From positions 62,938,472 through 63,002,471 of the forward strand of contig NC_060257.1 of NCBI RefSeq assembly GCF_921293095.1: a DNA stretch of 64,000 nucleotides. The letters are read 5' to 3'. The notes beneath the pieces were generated by a model. That model was not told the DNA's origin. It worked only from the letters and a program-made list of their open reading frames with translations, and did no database searches. Shown piece by piece: positions 45,340 to 57,772 of the stretch. Every line of letters starts with the position of its first letter. Position 1 is the first letter of the stretch. Made by a program: the position numbers and the translations under genes. This stretch comes from Ischnura elegans. Its lineage: Eukaryota > Arthropoda > Insecta > Odonata > Coenagrionidae.

Positions 45340-47002
45340 ATTACACAGGCCAACAAAAAAAAACTTTTTTTTTGGTGCCGGGAATTTTTTAGCTGATACT
45401 AACAATATTAGTGGTGTTGAATCCAAATATGATATCCGTTTTTATGTAACAGCTCTACTTTTTTAGATACGGCGTATTTTATGATTATATTCTTTCAAAT
45501 TTTTGATATATTTCAGAAAATATTTTTTAAATTTAAATCAATCTATAAATAAACTAATTCATAATCACTCTGCAGTATTTACTTTGAAAATCACCTTTAT
45601 ACCTTTGGGAAAGGGGTTGGGGAGGATTTGGCGTGTTTGAAGAAGGGGGAGACAGGCGTACAGAGCGGAGGCAGTGGGAAAAGATACAACTAAGGGATGT
45701 GGGAAACCCACGTTGGAAAAGGACCCTAGTCATAACTGTAGAATAACGACACGTGGGAAGAATCACAGAAAAGTGGAGAAGAGTAAAAAAGGGGGGATAG
45801 GGTAAAGAGAGAGTGTCTTTGAAAATGGAGAGGCGGGAGTAAGTAAGCCGTAAGGGAATTTCCGAAAACAAATGGTCAAATTCTCAAAGTTTTTATAAAG
45901 CAGCCTCTAAAAATGAGCTCAAATCGAAGAAGCTGTGTAAATCATTGTGATGTGTTTTGTTACATTTGTGGGGAATATACTTTAAAAGAAAATAGGAAAA
46001 ACATTACAGACTTCGTGAAACGTGCATACCTAGGATATTTTGATGTTCAGCTTGGTGACCAAGGTAAAAAGTAGGCACCGCATGTTGTGTGTAAAACATG
46101 TACAGAACATCAGCGGTATTGGACTACAGGAAAAAGGAAAAGTTTAAAGTTTGGTGTGACAATGGTTTGGAGAGAACCTACAAACAATATTGAAGACTGT
46201 TATTTTTGCATGGTAAATGTTTCGGGAATTAATCGAAACAATCGCCACAAATGAAAATATACAGATTTGCCTTCAGCTAGACACCCGGTACCCCATTCAG
46301 AAGAAATCCCGATCCTAATATTTCAGACATTACGAGATGTATGTGAGGAGAAATATGAGCCATTTGAACACATTCCTGATTCTATTGACGATAGTGACAG
46401 TGACAACGAGGCAGTATCAACAAATCCTCAACTATTTAATCAAGATGAACTAAGCGACCTTGTTAGAGAATTGAACTTACCGAAGGAAGCATCTGAACTG
46501 CTAGTTTCAAGGATGCATGAAAAGAATTTAATGGAACAAGGTACAAAAATTAATTTTTATCTCACAATTGAAAAGGATCTACTACCCCTCTTTACTCAAG
46601 AAGACAATCTTACATTTTGTTTAGACTTTAGAGGTCTTCTGAAAGGAATGGGACTACCGCAATATGAAGCTAGTGATTGGCGTTTGTTCATTGATAGCTC
46701 CAAGCGTAGTTTAAAATGTGTTCTTTACAATGTTAACAAGTTTGGCTCAATACCAATCGCTCATTCAACTGAAATGAAAGAAGAATATGATACAATAGTA
46801 TTGGCCTTACAGAAGATAAAATACCAGGGACATCGCTAGGTGATTTTTGTAGATTTAAAATTGGTGAACTTTCTTCTTGGGCAGCAATTTAGCAACACAA
46901 AATATCCTTGTTTCTTGTGCCTCTGTGCTAGCAGGGACAGACAAACCATTGGATTAAGAAGGAGTGGTCAAAGAGAGAAAACTTAATTATTGGGTAAAAA
47001 CA

Positions 47003-48451
47003 CACTGAGAGAACAGGTTTGGATGCTACACCCTAAACCCTTTTGGGCGGGGAGGTTTGGATGCGTCATCAAGAATCATGCGACGTCAGAACTAACTCTT
47101 TGGATGTCAGAACCAAAGGCAAAGAATGTCACACCAAACACGTCCAGTCAACGTCCTTTGGATGGGAGAACCAAAGTCATGGTTAGTGCACTCTACCGGT
47201 TTAGGTGCGAAATCTAAATCTATTGTTACGCGCTCTAGTGGCAATCTCATGAAGCTCTCTAGCACCCGCAGTTCTGTGTTCAGCCGTGGAAGCCGTAGAC
47301 ACGTGTGGACTTGTTGTGTTGCAAAACGGGCGAACTCTACTGCCGTTTGTACTTCGTTGCTCATGCTGCTCGAGATTATGGACGAGGGCACGGCGAATTT
47401 CTTATCGAAGGCTGGACTTGGAGCCTATATCCATGTGTTTGCTGGTAAGTTGCGAGTTGTTGTTTATTCTCACGGCCATTTTGTGTTTATTCTCACCGCC
47501 ATGTTGCATTACTTCTCATGCCCGCACTACCACCCTTTGCTTATGAGTTCTTCAGATTCCTTTTGTTATCTCTATGTGCTTATTAAAACAAAGTTCAAAC
47601 TCTCAGATCATATTTTGTCGGAAGTGCTGCTGTGCTTATTAACATGGACCTTTATTTATTGAGGTTAAATTGTCTCACGTTTCTTGTATTTCCCGATAAT
47701 ATTTATAATATGTTGTGATTGTATTTTAATAATATTTTATGTTATTGGCATAGAATGTGATAATGATATTAATTCACTGTGTTTTGTGCACTTTTTATGA
47801 TATTATAACGGTGGATTCATCGAGAGCCTTGCGGAGTAATCACCGAGAACGTTGGCACGGAGGTTATTGACGAGGAAAGGAGAATGAACAAGAAGAGATT
47901 GAGAAAAATTGTGTGTTTGGAGTGAATTTTATGTAACTGTGTGTTTACATATTGGAAATAAATGTTCTTTCTAGTGTTCTACAAATGGGGATATTTATTT
48001 TTCCACCCACGCACATTACAATATGTTGAATTATGTGATAATAGATAGGTATTATGACAACTACAGAGCTAGGTTTTCTCATTTTTTAGTTGCACTGTCC
48101 TAGTGGCCTATTCAGAAATTGGTTGAAAAAGAACAATATTAAAATGTAGTGGGCTGAATAGGAGGGAGGAAGGGGTAGGCGCCCAATCCTTTGGACAGGT
48201 GATCTAAACTTTTCATTCGGCCTCCAAACGTCGTTCTGATGAGCTACCCAACGCTTTGGTTCTCACACCCAAAGTACTCGTCCATCTTCTTTGGATGTAG
48301 CAACCAAAGGAGTAGTTGGAACATCCAACTCCTCATCACCCATTCCCTTTGGGTGACACAACCAAATGTATGGACAAGTCCTTTCCTTCACCTCAGCTTT
48401 GGGTGTGACACCCAAACCTACGATTCTCATATCCAAAGTGTTTTTTCAGTG
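47003..48451 (+). mobile_element. Nested non-autonomous TIR element (1449 bp)
   Basis: The ends are short inverted repeats, CACTGAGAGAACA at the left and, reversed, CACTGAAAAAACA at the right. CA flanks both (47001-47002 and 48452-48453), a possible 2-bp target duplication. Both subterminal regions are packed with CTTTGG(A/G)T(G/A)(T/C) and AACCAAA words in both orientations, the usual look of transposase-binding arrays. The middle holds a short open exon with a GTAAGT donor and an AATAAA near 47950, so it is probably an internal-deletion derivative of a coding element. Removing it restores the reading of the surrounding transposase gene. Confidence 0.82.
47126..47662 (+). CDS. 178-codon ORF within the nested element (remnant exon)
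   Basis: The frame opens in the left subterminal repeats, so its start is doubtful. The credible part is around MDEGTANFLSKAGLGAYIHV at about 47380-47435, which resembles the first helices of a SAM-like domain, and it is followed by GTAAGT at about 47439, a consensus splice donor. The downstream translation (HFVFILTAMLHYFSC and so on) would then be intronic. A basic stretch EENEQEEIEKNCVFGV-like near 47890-47930, before an AATAAA, may be the last exon. The function is unknown. Confidence 0.35.
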   Translation: MSHQTRPVNVLWMGEPKSWLVHSTGLGAKSKSIVTRSSGNLMKLSSTRSSVFSRGSRRHVWTCCVAKRANSTAVCTSLLMLLEIMDEGTANFLSKAGLGAYIHVFAGKLRVVVYSHGHFVFILTAMLHYFSCPHYHPLLMSSSDSFCYLYVLIKTKFKLSDHILSEVLLCLLTWTFIY

Positions 48452-49407
48452 CATTGTTGCTGAGTCTTTGGTGAACGGGAGAAAATCACCTTACCGCCCC
48501 TTCATGTTAAACTTGGCTTAATGAAGTAATTTTTAAAGGTTCTTGACAAGGATGGACCATGCTTCGGCTACATAAGAATAAAAATGCCGCAGATAACTAT
48601 AGAAAAACTTAAAGCTGATAGTTTTGATGGACCACAAATCAGACAACTTACAAAAGAATCCTGCTTTTGTCAAGCCATTGAATGAGATTGAAAAAAACAG
48701 TTGGCTTTCATTCGTTGAGGTTATAAAAATTTTTCTGGGAAATCACAAGCGAGAGAAATTATCTTGAGCTGGTAAACAATATGCTCAATAACTTTAAACC
48801 ACTTGGATGTAATATTAGCATAAAAATTCACTATACACAGTCACTTAGACTGTTTTCTTGAAAATTTAGGCGACACAAGTGAAAAACAAGGCGAATGATT
48901 TCACCAGGAAATTAAAACAATATAAGATCGCTACCAAGGAAGATGGGATAAGCATATGATGGCAGATTACTGCTGGTGCTTAAAATGAGACTGTTTTAAC
49001 AAAGTGCACGCAAGAAAACTCGCAAAAGGAGCTTCCGTAGTGTTGAGTGACGTTTTTACGTCTTTTTTTTGTTTAAATTGTTTTATTTCAGTAAAAAATA
49101 TTACTATTTGTATTCAATTGTATTGTAAAACTATTGTAATTGTAGGTGATTTAACATTCCTATAAATAAATCAAGTCTTTATATTTTGTGGGTTTTATCA
49201 TATGTGTAATATCATCATATTGAAAAATTTTTACGTAAGTAACAACATATCTGTATCTTGAAAACTAGAGCTGATAGGAAAAAACTAATATCATATTTGG
49301 ATTCAGCACCCCAATTATACTTGAAATCAGCTTTAAAAACTCCGGCACCAAAACCACTGTTGACCTGTGTTATTTTTATGACTTCACTCAACTCCGGCCA
49401 CGTGCAT

Positions 49408-49492
49408 TAAAAAAATATTTATTTCTACAACAGTCCTTTGCCTGGCTGTAAGTCTTTAGAAAAAGTAGCTGTGTTTCCAAACCCTTAAAAAA
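49408..49492 (-). repeat. ~84-bp direct repeat, copy 2 (PLE-like)
   Basis: Second copy of 45256-45339 in the same orientation, 38 bp beyond the right end of the TIR transposon. The similarity seems to continue through AAAAATTA...ACACAG, reaching sequence that resembles the outer end of the TIR. Confidence 0.85.
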
Positions 49493-49504
49493 TTATTTAA
49501 CACA

Positions 49505-52500
49505 GTGGTCTTGATAGAAAATAGCAAGGAACCCTGGGGCATTTATTACGGTTTTTATACCTGGTTGCTAATCTCAAATCATAATCAAATATGCCCCATC
49601 ATACATATTACCATTGAGACAGTCCCGATATCGACTGACGACCCACTGTGTACATGTGTATCGGAAGAGCCCATTCATGACAAGGTTTTCATTCAGTTAT
49701 TTCAAACTGCGACTCCTGACACGTGTGACGCTAAAGGTCCAAAGTTAGCACTAAATGAAAAATATTGATGTTGGGACCAATACAAAGGCCGATAAATGCA
49801 GACGCTGTTTCCATATTATCCAAGCTGTTAACTCATTATAACTTAGGAACTAGCAACTGCCGCCACGATTGTTAAATTTAAGTACACTGGAGCTAACCAC
49901 AGTGATAATTTTAGGTACCACTTTACGTATGTAGTCACCCGTAATGCACAATTGTGCGAAAAACCCACAGAACTCACACTTCAATGATTTTTTCTCTGTG
50001 GAGTTTTCGCCACGATTGTTATTTTATCTTATTACCGATTGATTTAACAAGTGGAGGCTGCCAAAGTGTCATAAAAATATACGATAAATTTATCCCCTAT
50101 TCCATGCGACAACTGCTATTATTTTTCTCAAATTATTTTGGCTAAATTAGAAAATATACAAACGTGGATATAAAAACAATGTTGAGGTACACGTTGAAAT
50201 TACAAAAACAGCCTTTCTTCACCAACAAATCATTAATTTATGCCAAACAAAAAGGAAATACCAGTGAACTACAAAAACTTGGCTCATATTTTTTTCAACC
50301 TCCAGGTCACAATGTGGAGCCTTGCGGTACTCGCATAGCTGAGTGTAAAAAAACACGATTGAAAAAGAGCTAATGGGATACCAGCTGGAAGAAATAAGTT
50401 GCGGTCATGAAGTGTTTGCCATTTGCCTTCATACATATTGAACACAAATTAAACGGTAACTAATTTGCATAAATTATAAAGAGAATACGCCAGATGTTCA
50501 ATTCATTTTTCCCCATAACGAATTTCGAGAACGAAATCATATTTCCTAGAAAATTGCAGCGGCAAAAATGAGATTACACAATGATTAACGGGAACGCTAA
50601 AACTCGGCACAAGGTAGTCAAAAACAATACCGCTTCATAAAAAATATTTCTTCAAAAATAATGTTAATGATGCAGATGCTGAGCAATGCAGTACCTAACC
50701 ATTTAAGGCCATAATTTACATGAAATTTCGTTTTCCAGATCTCTCAGATTCAATCTCTATCAGGGTTTATCTTCTTCAATTATACCCTTTGGTACCATAC
50801 CTCATTCGCTGCATGCCTGTACCACCTAAATGTTATTTCCGTTTTAACCCAACGCATAATCACTATAAAAAATAATGTGTTGCCATTCCTGATATTATTT
50901 CGGTGCCTTAATATGTAATTGACCACATTCAATATTTCTGTATTTAAAATACCTTTGTCGAGACACATAACATTAATTATGTTAGATCACTTCATAATCG
51001 CACGCCTGAGAAACATCTGACGGTCTCCCAATTCATCTGGCCAGATAATGACACTAAACTTGGAGCGGGTGGCATTGAAATAACGTATTACAAGAAGCTG
51101 ACCTGATTTTATAAATTATTGTTTAATTATGCACACGATCACACCTCGAAACACTTCTAACTCATAATAACATAACTATCTACAAATTCTCAATATATAC
51201 GACAAGTATCATCCAGCAGTTGACATCTTCACCATGACATCGGCTGTCTGTTGCAGATAAAATTCAATAAATTGCTGTGTTAAGTTGGTTTTTTTGAATG
51301 AGCCAAGAGTTTTGAAAAGGTTGAGGCGATAATTACTCCAATTATTGGGCTACATTTATAAATAAATATTTCTAAATTTGATTTTGTGCCAATAAAGCTA
51401 GGTTATCCAGCGATTGTATTAACGGGAAAAATACACTACTAAGTCATAGTAATGGTTTCGTTAAATCCGAAAAGTTGTTAAACTAAAATAATAATAAATC
51501 GGTAATGTAAAACAATAACATGAAACCGAAACTTTGGCTACATGGACTAGTAATAAACTAGTGATTTAAAAAAATACCAACCAATTTGCAAGTTAGAAGA
51601 TATTATTCAATTTATATTTTTTTGACATTCTAATCCGTCGAGTCGTCCTGCGCATCCACCTGCCAGTATCTTCTGCGATCCTCGCATATTTCATATTGCC
51701 TCGGTAATGCAGGGAACACGAGAATGAATTTGGATTGTGGAGGGAAAGAGGTTTTACCGGGAGCCCAGGGCGAGCGATGGTAGGGTTGCGTAATTGATTT
51801 AAGCCGAGGCCATTAGGCTGAGTTATTGAGGAAAACTGTTTCCATCCCGCAAAGCGAAGAGAAAACCACGGACACAGCAGTATCCTCGCCTACGGCCGTA
51901 TGATATATTCGAAAAATAATCACGGAAGAACGAATACCTTGCATGGGTTTCGGGACAATTTGGGAAAATGCCACTTTAAATTAGACAAAATCATGAGAAA
52001 ATTAAAAGCCCTTATTCCGAGAGGAAATATTAAACCACAATCATATTCTCGTCATTCCAATGGGAGCAAACTTTGCTGAAAAGACACCACATACTCAGCA
52101 TGGCATATTTTATTTCGCCACCAAAGAGATTTTTTGCGCTCAAGGCGGAGGTAAAAGATACTGCAACAAAAATGTACATCAATGCATCTATTTCTGATAT
52201 GCAGTTGTAATAGATATTTCGGATGCACTAAAAATATTTCAGTTGATGCTAGCGTTAGTCCACGGAGATGACAGAGCATAGGGAAAAGACTTTATTTTTG
52301 TGCTTAGTGATTAAATAAACGCAGTGAATTTTGAAATTCCAACAATTAACAATAGATTTATAGGCAAGCGATAGGACATCCAAATTTGGTAACTTTGGTA
52401 ATTATCGGTTATTTTTAAATGAAATAAGCAATGGAAATCATTGGGCGAGAAACAACAAATACAACTCCCTTACGTAACAAGAATAAAACCTTTCATAAAA

Positions 52501-52548
52501 CTACAAAATCAAATCCAAAGTTGGTCCAAAATACTTGTGTATTTTTGA
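49505..52548. other. Intergenic DNA, no recognised gene
   Basis: Short ORFs at 49505, 49954, 50164 (plus), 50780 and 52052 (minus) have no recognisable domain. 51640-51800 is GC-richer. No RNA gene is seen. Confidence 0.4.
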
Positions 52549-52556
52549 GACTTTCA

Positions 52557-53055
52557 CAGGCCCGTGCTACCCCTTCTTAGGGCGGTGGACGACAATAGCC
52601 AGAGGGCGCCGGCACTATGCAGGGGGAGAACCACCGGGTGTGTGTCTGGGGATATGGAATATAATAAATAAATTTTTATATTTTAATCCCTACCCTCTTG
52701 AGATTGAATCGAATCTTACCAGATTGAATCATATTAATATTAATAATTATTTTCCTTACTCTAGACGGTGTATATTATGCTGTTAAATGAGACATCATTG
52801 AAATCAAGTTAACTGCTCTATTTCGGGAAGAGTTCTCGGGATCGCCACCGGGTCAGGAACTCCATACCCGAGTGGCGATCCCGAGAACTCTTCACCAAGT
52901 CCATTCGCCGGGAAAGCACGAAATCTTTCTGCTCTATTTCGCTATTGTGACTGTAAAATGTGTCAGTTTCGGAACAGGAGGGCGCCAATGATATCCTGGC
53001 TGGAGGATGCACCGGGGGAGGGGTCCCAGTGTCCCGGCGACCCAGCACGGGCCTG
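52557..53055. mobile_element. Non-autonomous hAT element (499 bp)
   Basis: The left end CAGGCCCGTGCTACCCC and the reversed right end CAGGCCCGTGCTGGGTC are inverted over 12 bp. They are bounded by GACTTTCA (52549-52556) and AACTTTCA (53056-53063), an 8-bp duplication with one mismatch, as hAT elements make. The ends are GC-rich and the centre is AT-rich with no transposase. A PLE-like hairpin (52827-52893) lies inside. Confidence 0.82.
52827..52893. repeat. Hairpin, 27-bp arms, PLE family 1 words
   Basis: GAAGAGTTCTCGGGATCGCC at 52827 is repeated inverted to 52893 with one indel, around a 12-nt loop. The left arm and loop (GGGATCGCCACCGGGT, CTCCAT) match the PLE family-1 fragments at 17951 and 44659, so this is an inverted pair of that terminus nested in the hAT element. 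Confidence 0.8.
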
Positions 53056-53127
53056 AACTTTCATATCTCTTCACACTGGCCTAGGGTGTGAAACATGAAC
53101 AACCATTATAAAGATGGATAAATTTCA

Positions 53128-53196
53128 CGGGTTTCCCACCGGATGTAGTATTAGGTAATTTCTTCCAACGTTTCAACAGCTGAGTCTGCTATCGCC
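53128..53196. mobile_element. Penelope-like terminal-repeat fragment (family 1)
   Basis: CGGGTTTCCCACCGGATGTA, TTCCAACGTTTCAACAGCTG, AGTCTGCTATCGCC has the same order of words as the fragments at 17951 and 44659, with more divergence. Confidence 0.5.
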
Positions 53197-53206
53197 TTCT
53201 GGGATT

Positions 53207-56200
53207 TTACTCTTAGTAACGCCAGTTTCCCAAAAAAACAAATAAACAAAAAATGAACGTTACCAACCACAACATATTTGCAATCGTCTCCAAACTCATA
53301 GTATTCCATCCATAAATTTTCCATCAAACTAAACTTCGGAAAGAAACTAAAATTCTAAACCATTATGGAGAGAAAATGATAGTTTGATAATACATTAAAA
53401 TAACAACCCCATCAATCAAAATCAAGATTGGTGATATTAAAACGATGATAAAATGTTGCAAATCGTAAATCACTGCAAAATCGTGAATCGTAAATCGTCG
53501 CAGAATCGTAAATATGGCAAAAAATTAAATAAAAAACAAATGAATACGAAAACAGTGTCAATATTTGTCCTCCGTCTACTTTAAAAAACTTCCTCAACTG
53601 ATTAATGCATAAAATTTGCAAACCAATTATTAATTTTGTGTTATTCCATTATTTTTTTGATATTTCACTATTACTTATGCCACTACTTTCCACTACTAAG
53701 ATAATAAAAGTGGTAAAGGTAATATTGTGATATCCAAGAATACTTTGATTAATGTATGTTGATCTCACCTCCTATTTACAATACCTCGCGATAGGCCCTG
53801 GAGTGCTATTAACATTTGAATATAGTTCATTAGACTGCATTTATAGCGCGCTTGATTGAAGCGAAGAAAAATACTTAATATATAATTAATAATACTTAGA
53901 TTCCACATTAATACACACCGAACAAAGACTTAACCCTTACAGTACGGAAAAGTTTTTACGTTTTGCACGATGACTGCGGTATTTACTCAAAATATTTATT
54001 GTTACCTGGATACTTGCACTTGGGCACTTTCTCTCACCATATGGATCGTCTCCTCTGCACTGGCTTGAAGTTAAACTCGTGAAATCATGAATCGGGTTAA
54101 ACGATAAATAATAAAAATCAAATATAATAATAAATAACTACTGCCTATAAATATAAATCGAAATAAATTTTTTGCGAAATATTATAGGGGCGAACCGTAT
54201 TCAATTTATATCAACTCGTGACGAACTCATAAAAAAATTGATTGCTATAAAAGTATAACTTCAATTTGCCGTTCTTCTTCCTCAAATTCATACTTATTAC
54301 TCGCAACAAATTTGCACTCTATGGTTTTAATCTAACATTCCTGCTATTGGTCCTCGCGGTCTACCGCAGAGTGCTATTTCCACTTGCATTAGGTTATTTA
54401 CCTTGGGTGCTTAGCAACGTCGTTCGCGTGGACACCAACCGCCGCTTAATCATATTAAATAAGTAATGGCCGAATAATTGGAACGTCGAGGATCCCATCG
54501 GGCTTGTTCGAACTCATTTGAGATTTTTAACGCCCCAAAGGGGTAAAGCTTCGGGGGAATTAGGCTATTTTCCCGCGCTGCATCAAAATGTTCGCGCTTC
54601 CGAGAATTCGCTTCCGTTGGTGGCTTTCTCGCGCGGGATATATCCATTATCGGATGTTCGCCGGTCGATAATTATCGAAATGAGGCGATGGCCCGCGTGC
54701 TTTACGAGTGAGGGGTGGAAATTTATGGGCGAAAAAGGTATTAACGTGAAACTAGCCGACCGACAGGAGTGAAATGACCATCCAAGTTTATGTGTTACCG
54801 CGGAAAAATTCCACGTAAATACAAACAACGCTGTCTATACCCCCAGGCGTATTGAACGCAATTTGTAGCTGCTGAGTCGAGAAAAAGAGACGCCCGCATT
54901 AAAATCTCGTTGATGGGTCATATCCGGAGATTATATTTTGTTCACTTAGAGCGGTACTATAACGGCGTCCAAATAATCTCCATGCCAACACGAAATTGCG
55001 GCGGGGATAATGAAAACCTTTTGTCTTCAAGTCGGGACGCCGCTGGAGAGTTTAAGGACCTCGAAACGATGGCGGTATATCGCGTGACACGGAAAGGTTA
55101 ACTTTCATCGCAAGACATGGGCGTGAAGGAAGGTTGAAAAATCAACATTAGGTGAATAAATTCGTGCATGTTACAATAGAAAAAAAGTCACGAGTTGATT
55201 TTGATATTGCCTTACAGAGAATATACGGTTTTTTTCAGGGAAAATCCGTTCCACTTCTTTATTGTCAGTACCAATTCCGGTTCGTTTCCCAACGGCAGCA
55301 TTCTCTTCCAGCCTTCAGTTCCTTGTATAAATAAATACATTTATTTTCATTGGTTATTTTCAAATGATTTTTAAGATTTTCCCTAAATTATTATGAAAAC
55401 TACCTATAATAATACATCAATTCCAACTTAAAAGTAGAGATTTCAGTCCTTAATGCTCCGTCTGTTCTACATTCCCTTGTGCAATCTCAATTTCGAAAAA
55501 GAACAAGTACCTACACAATTAAAGTAATAACAGAAATAATTTATACAAATCCGCTACCATTGAAGTATTCCTAGACGAAAAACTTCAAAAACAGCGCAAT
55601 AAGAACTATCACAATCATGCCCTCCATTTCCCCAAGATAAAACAACGGATAGCCCTTCTTGGTGCAAAATAACCTTCCATGGCCCCTCATCATATCGCTT
55701 GACAGTAAAATTCCTACATAAAAGACGAAAACGGTCATTTTACATTAGTGCTACAGTTGGTAACACGCTATTTTACTCTAACATAAATTCAGTGACACGG
55801 ACCAGAGCGGGTACAGAAGTTGTGCAGCAACGGTAAACTCATTTTGATTCAATAATTCCAAGCAGAGTTCCACATTTTCCAGTAGTCTTGGAGATCTTAA
55901 TTATTCACCCCGAAGAATAATACTTATTTCGTCGCATTAAACACTTAACATCTCTAATATTTGCATTGTAAAATTATATACGCATTTACGTAAAAAGAAA
56001 TGAAAGCAAAACGATAGAATATCATGATAAAATCCTGGGGTATTAAATTATTTTAATACTAGTTCCTCAGGGTACACAAAACGCCGCACTAAATTTTTAT
56101 TGACAGAATGTCACGCATTTAAGGTATAGCACCGCCTCCTGTCCCTGATTCACTACCATATTTTTCAACATGGTAACACAAACAGTAGCTCATCAGAATG

Positions 56201-57772
56201 TCACAAAATATTTGAGGAAATGGCGTATCGATCATCCGCAGCCATCTGTAACTCTAGCCTTGATTACTAGTTTAGCAGGTAAAACGAGAGCTCACGATTC
56301 CAGAGAAAGCTACCGGAAGGTCAGGCTCGGCTAATCCGATTCTAATACATTTCCTGCTCTTCTCATTCGATTTCCTCTCAAATCCGAATCACCTATTCCA
56401 GCTCTTTCCGTGACCTTTCACCCGCCTTATTTGCCGAATTTCCACCACTATTCTAGCACAACGTTCTTTAAGTTATCGTAAAAGTACATCAGAATTTTTT
56501 TCATAAAATGTAACCTGACTAAGTGAATTCATGACTGCCAGAAAACTGAAGGACGCCTAGGCAACAACAGTTTATATCGTCAAGAAATTGCGGAAAAAAT
56601 CCATAAGGCAACCCAGAATATTTGTAATTTATGGGTTTCCTTACGGCATAATATTTGCCTTTTTAAATATTCTTAGGATATATACTCCTAATCCACAGTT
56701 TGCTATTTCCGTAGTGGAAACGTGATTTTGTATAAAATATATTTTGTTCCCAACACTCCACCAGGACTTCAAAAGCAATTAAATCCAAAAAAGAAACAGT
56801 TATTCACACATTGATATGTGCAAACATGTAAATTGAAAACGCAATTTGAAACATACATGTCTCAGAAAACTTATGCTAAAAACATTCATGGCATCGCATT
56901 AATTTCCCTTGATAAAACCTATGCATGTTTGCTTATTTGTGTTTTAAAATATTCAGAAAAGACCTTATTAGCAAAGAAGTCCCCTGCAGATTACAGTTTA
57001 CATACCAACTAATTATTATAAGATTTATGCTGATAACCTGTACAGCAGGCATTCTGTACTATAAGGTCATGGCCGTGACGAATACCTCAGTAAATTTCCA
57101 ATGCTACGATTTGGCAGGCATTTGCGATTTAGCATGAATAACATATACATATTAAATAGCTTTTTTTATCCGAAGTTTTATTTCCCTTCCCAACACAGAT
57201 GAATTAACTTCTGATTAATATGCATTTAATGAATAAACTCCTCGTTTTTGTTACTACCGAGCATTTTCCAACACTGCATGATTATTAACGCTGTTCTAGG
57301 AAAAATTTCAGCACTTTACTAGCTTAATCCCAGTTTATTTTCCTCAATTTCCACGAAAAACAATATTAATTGCGTACAAAAATTATATCACGCTTAAAAA
57401 TACTAATGCATAATTCATCGTTACTAAGGGAATATATTCCTCTATTTCTATTGGATTTTATATAATATTTCAAATATGCAAATTATATTTTTAAGTATAC
57501 GGATTCTAAATCCTGAATAACGTGATAATTTTTTCCGCCCCTTTGGCTATATACGGGGGTTAACTTAAAAGTATGGTCTCCTAAGTCGTTGCGTCACCGC
57601 ATGAAGAGCTAGACAAAATCCGCCTACTTCACCGTGTTCCTTCGTTCCTCTTCTACCACTCTTGACCGCCTCGAAACATTGTTGACCGCTCATTGTTGAC
57701 ATAGCGGCTGTCTTCATATATCTTCCTCTCACGTCTCCGCCCAGTTTTGAAATCAGGTCTGTCATACGATTT
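53207..57772. other. Intergenic DNA, no recognised gene
   Basis: 53440-53520 contains short repeats of AATCGTAAAT. 54500-54760 is CpG-richer with open frames on both strands and no domain. Short ORFs elsewhere lack motifs. Confidence 0.4.

Larger units (their letters stand above)
45913..49010 (+). pseudogene. Transposase-like gene, interrupted and decayed
   Basis: From ATG 45913 the frame gives an N-terminal Cys-rich region (CVNHCDVFCYICGEY, VVCKTC, DCYFC), probably a DNA-binding zinc finger, then a core with ELLVSRMHEKNL, DWRLFIDSSKRSLKCVLYN and VDLKLVNFLLG, then YPCFLCLCASRDR. After the nested insertion it resumes with KVLDKDGPCFGYIRIKMPQI, TIEKLKADSFDGPQIRQLTK and, further on, ELVNNMLNNFKPLGCNISIK. 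Stops at 46072, 46252 and 46837 and frameshifts near 46930 and after 48660 inactivate it. I know this protein as a repeated, unnamed family in arthropod genomes; acidic residues in FIDSS and VDLK may belong to a DDE nuclease, which is inference. Confidence 0.8.
45344..49369 (+). mobile_element. 4.0-kb TIR transposon of unassigned superfamily, split by a nested element
   Basis: The left end CACAGGCCAACAAAA...GGTGCCGG and the reversed right end CACAGGTCAACAGTGG...GGTGCCGGA are imperfect inverted repeats about 130 bp long that share AGCTGAT, TGAATCCAAATATGATAT and CAGCTCTA. TTA flanks both ends (45341-45343 and 49370-49372), so a 3-bp target duplication is possible. The interior encodes, on the plus strand, a broken protein of a multicopy family widespread in arthropods. 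An inserted 1449-bp element at 47003-48451 splits the gene. Without the insertion the element would be about 2.6 kb. Confidence 0.88.

Noticed and set aside
46267..46839. 190-codon ORF as a standalone gene
   Set aside because: It is the middle of a longer, stop-interrupted transposase-like frame that starts at 45913 and continues after 46839.
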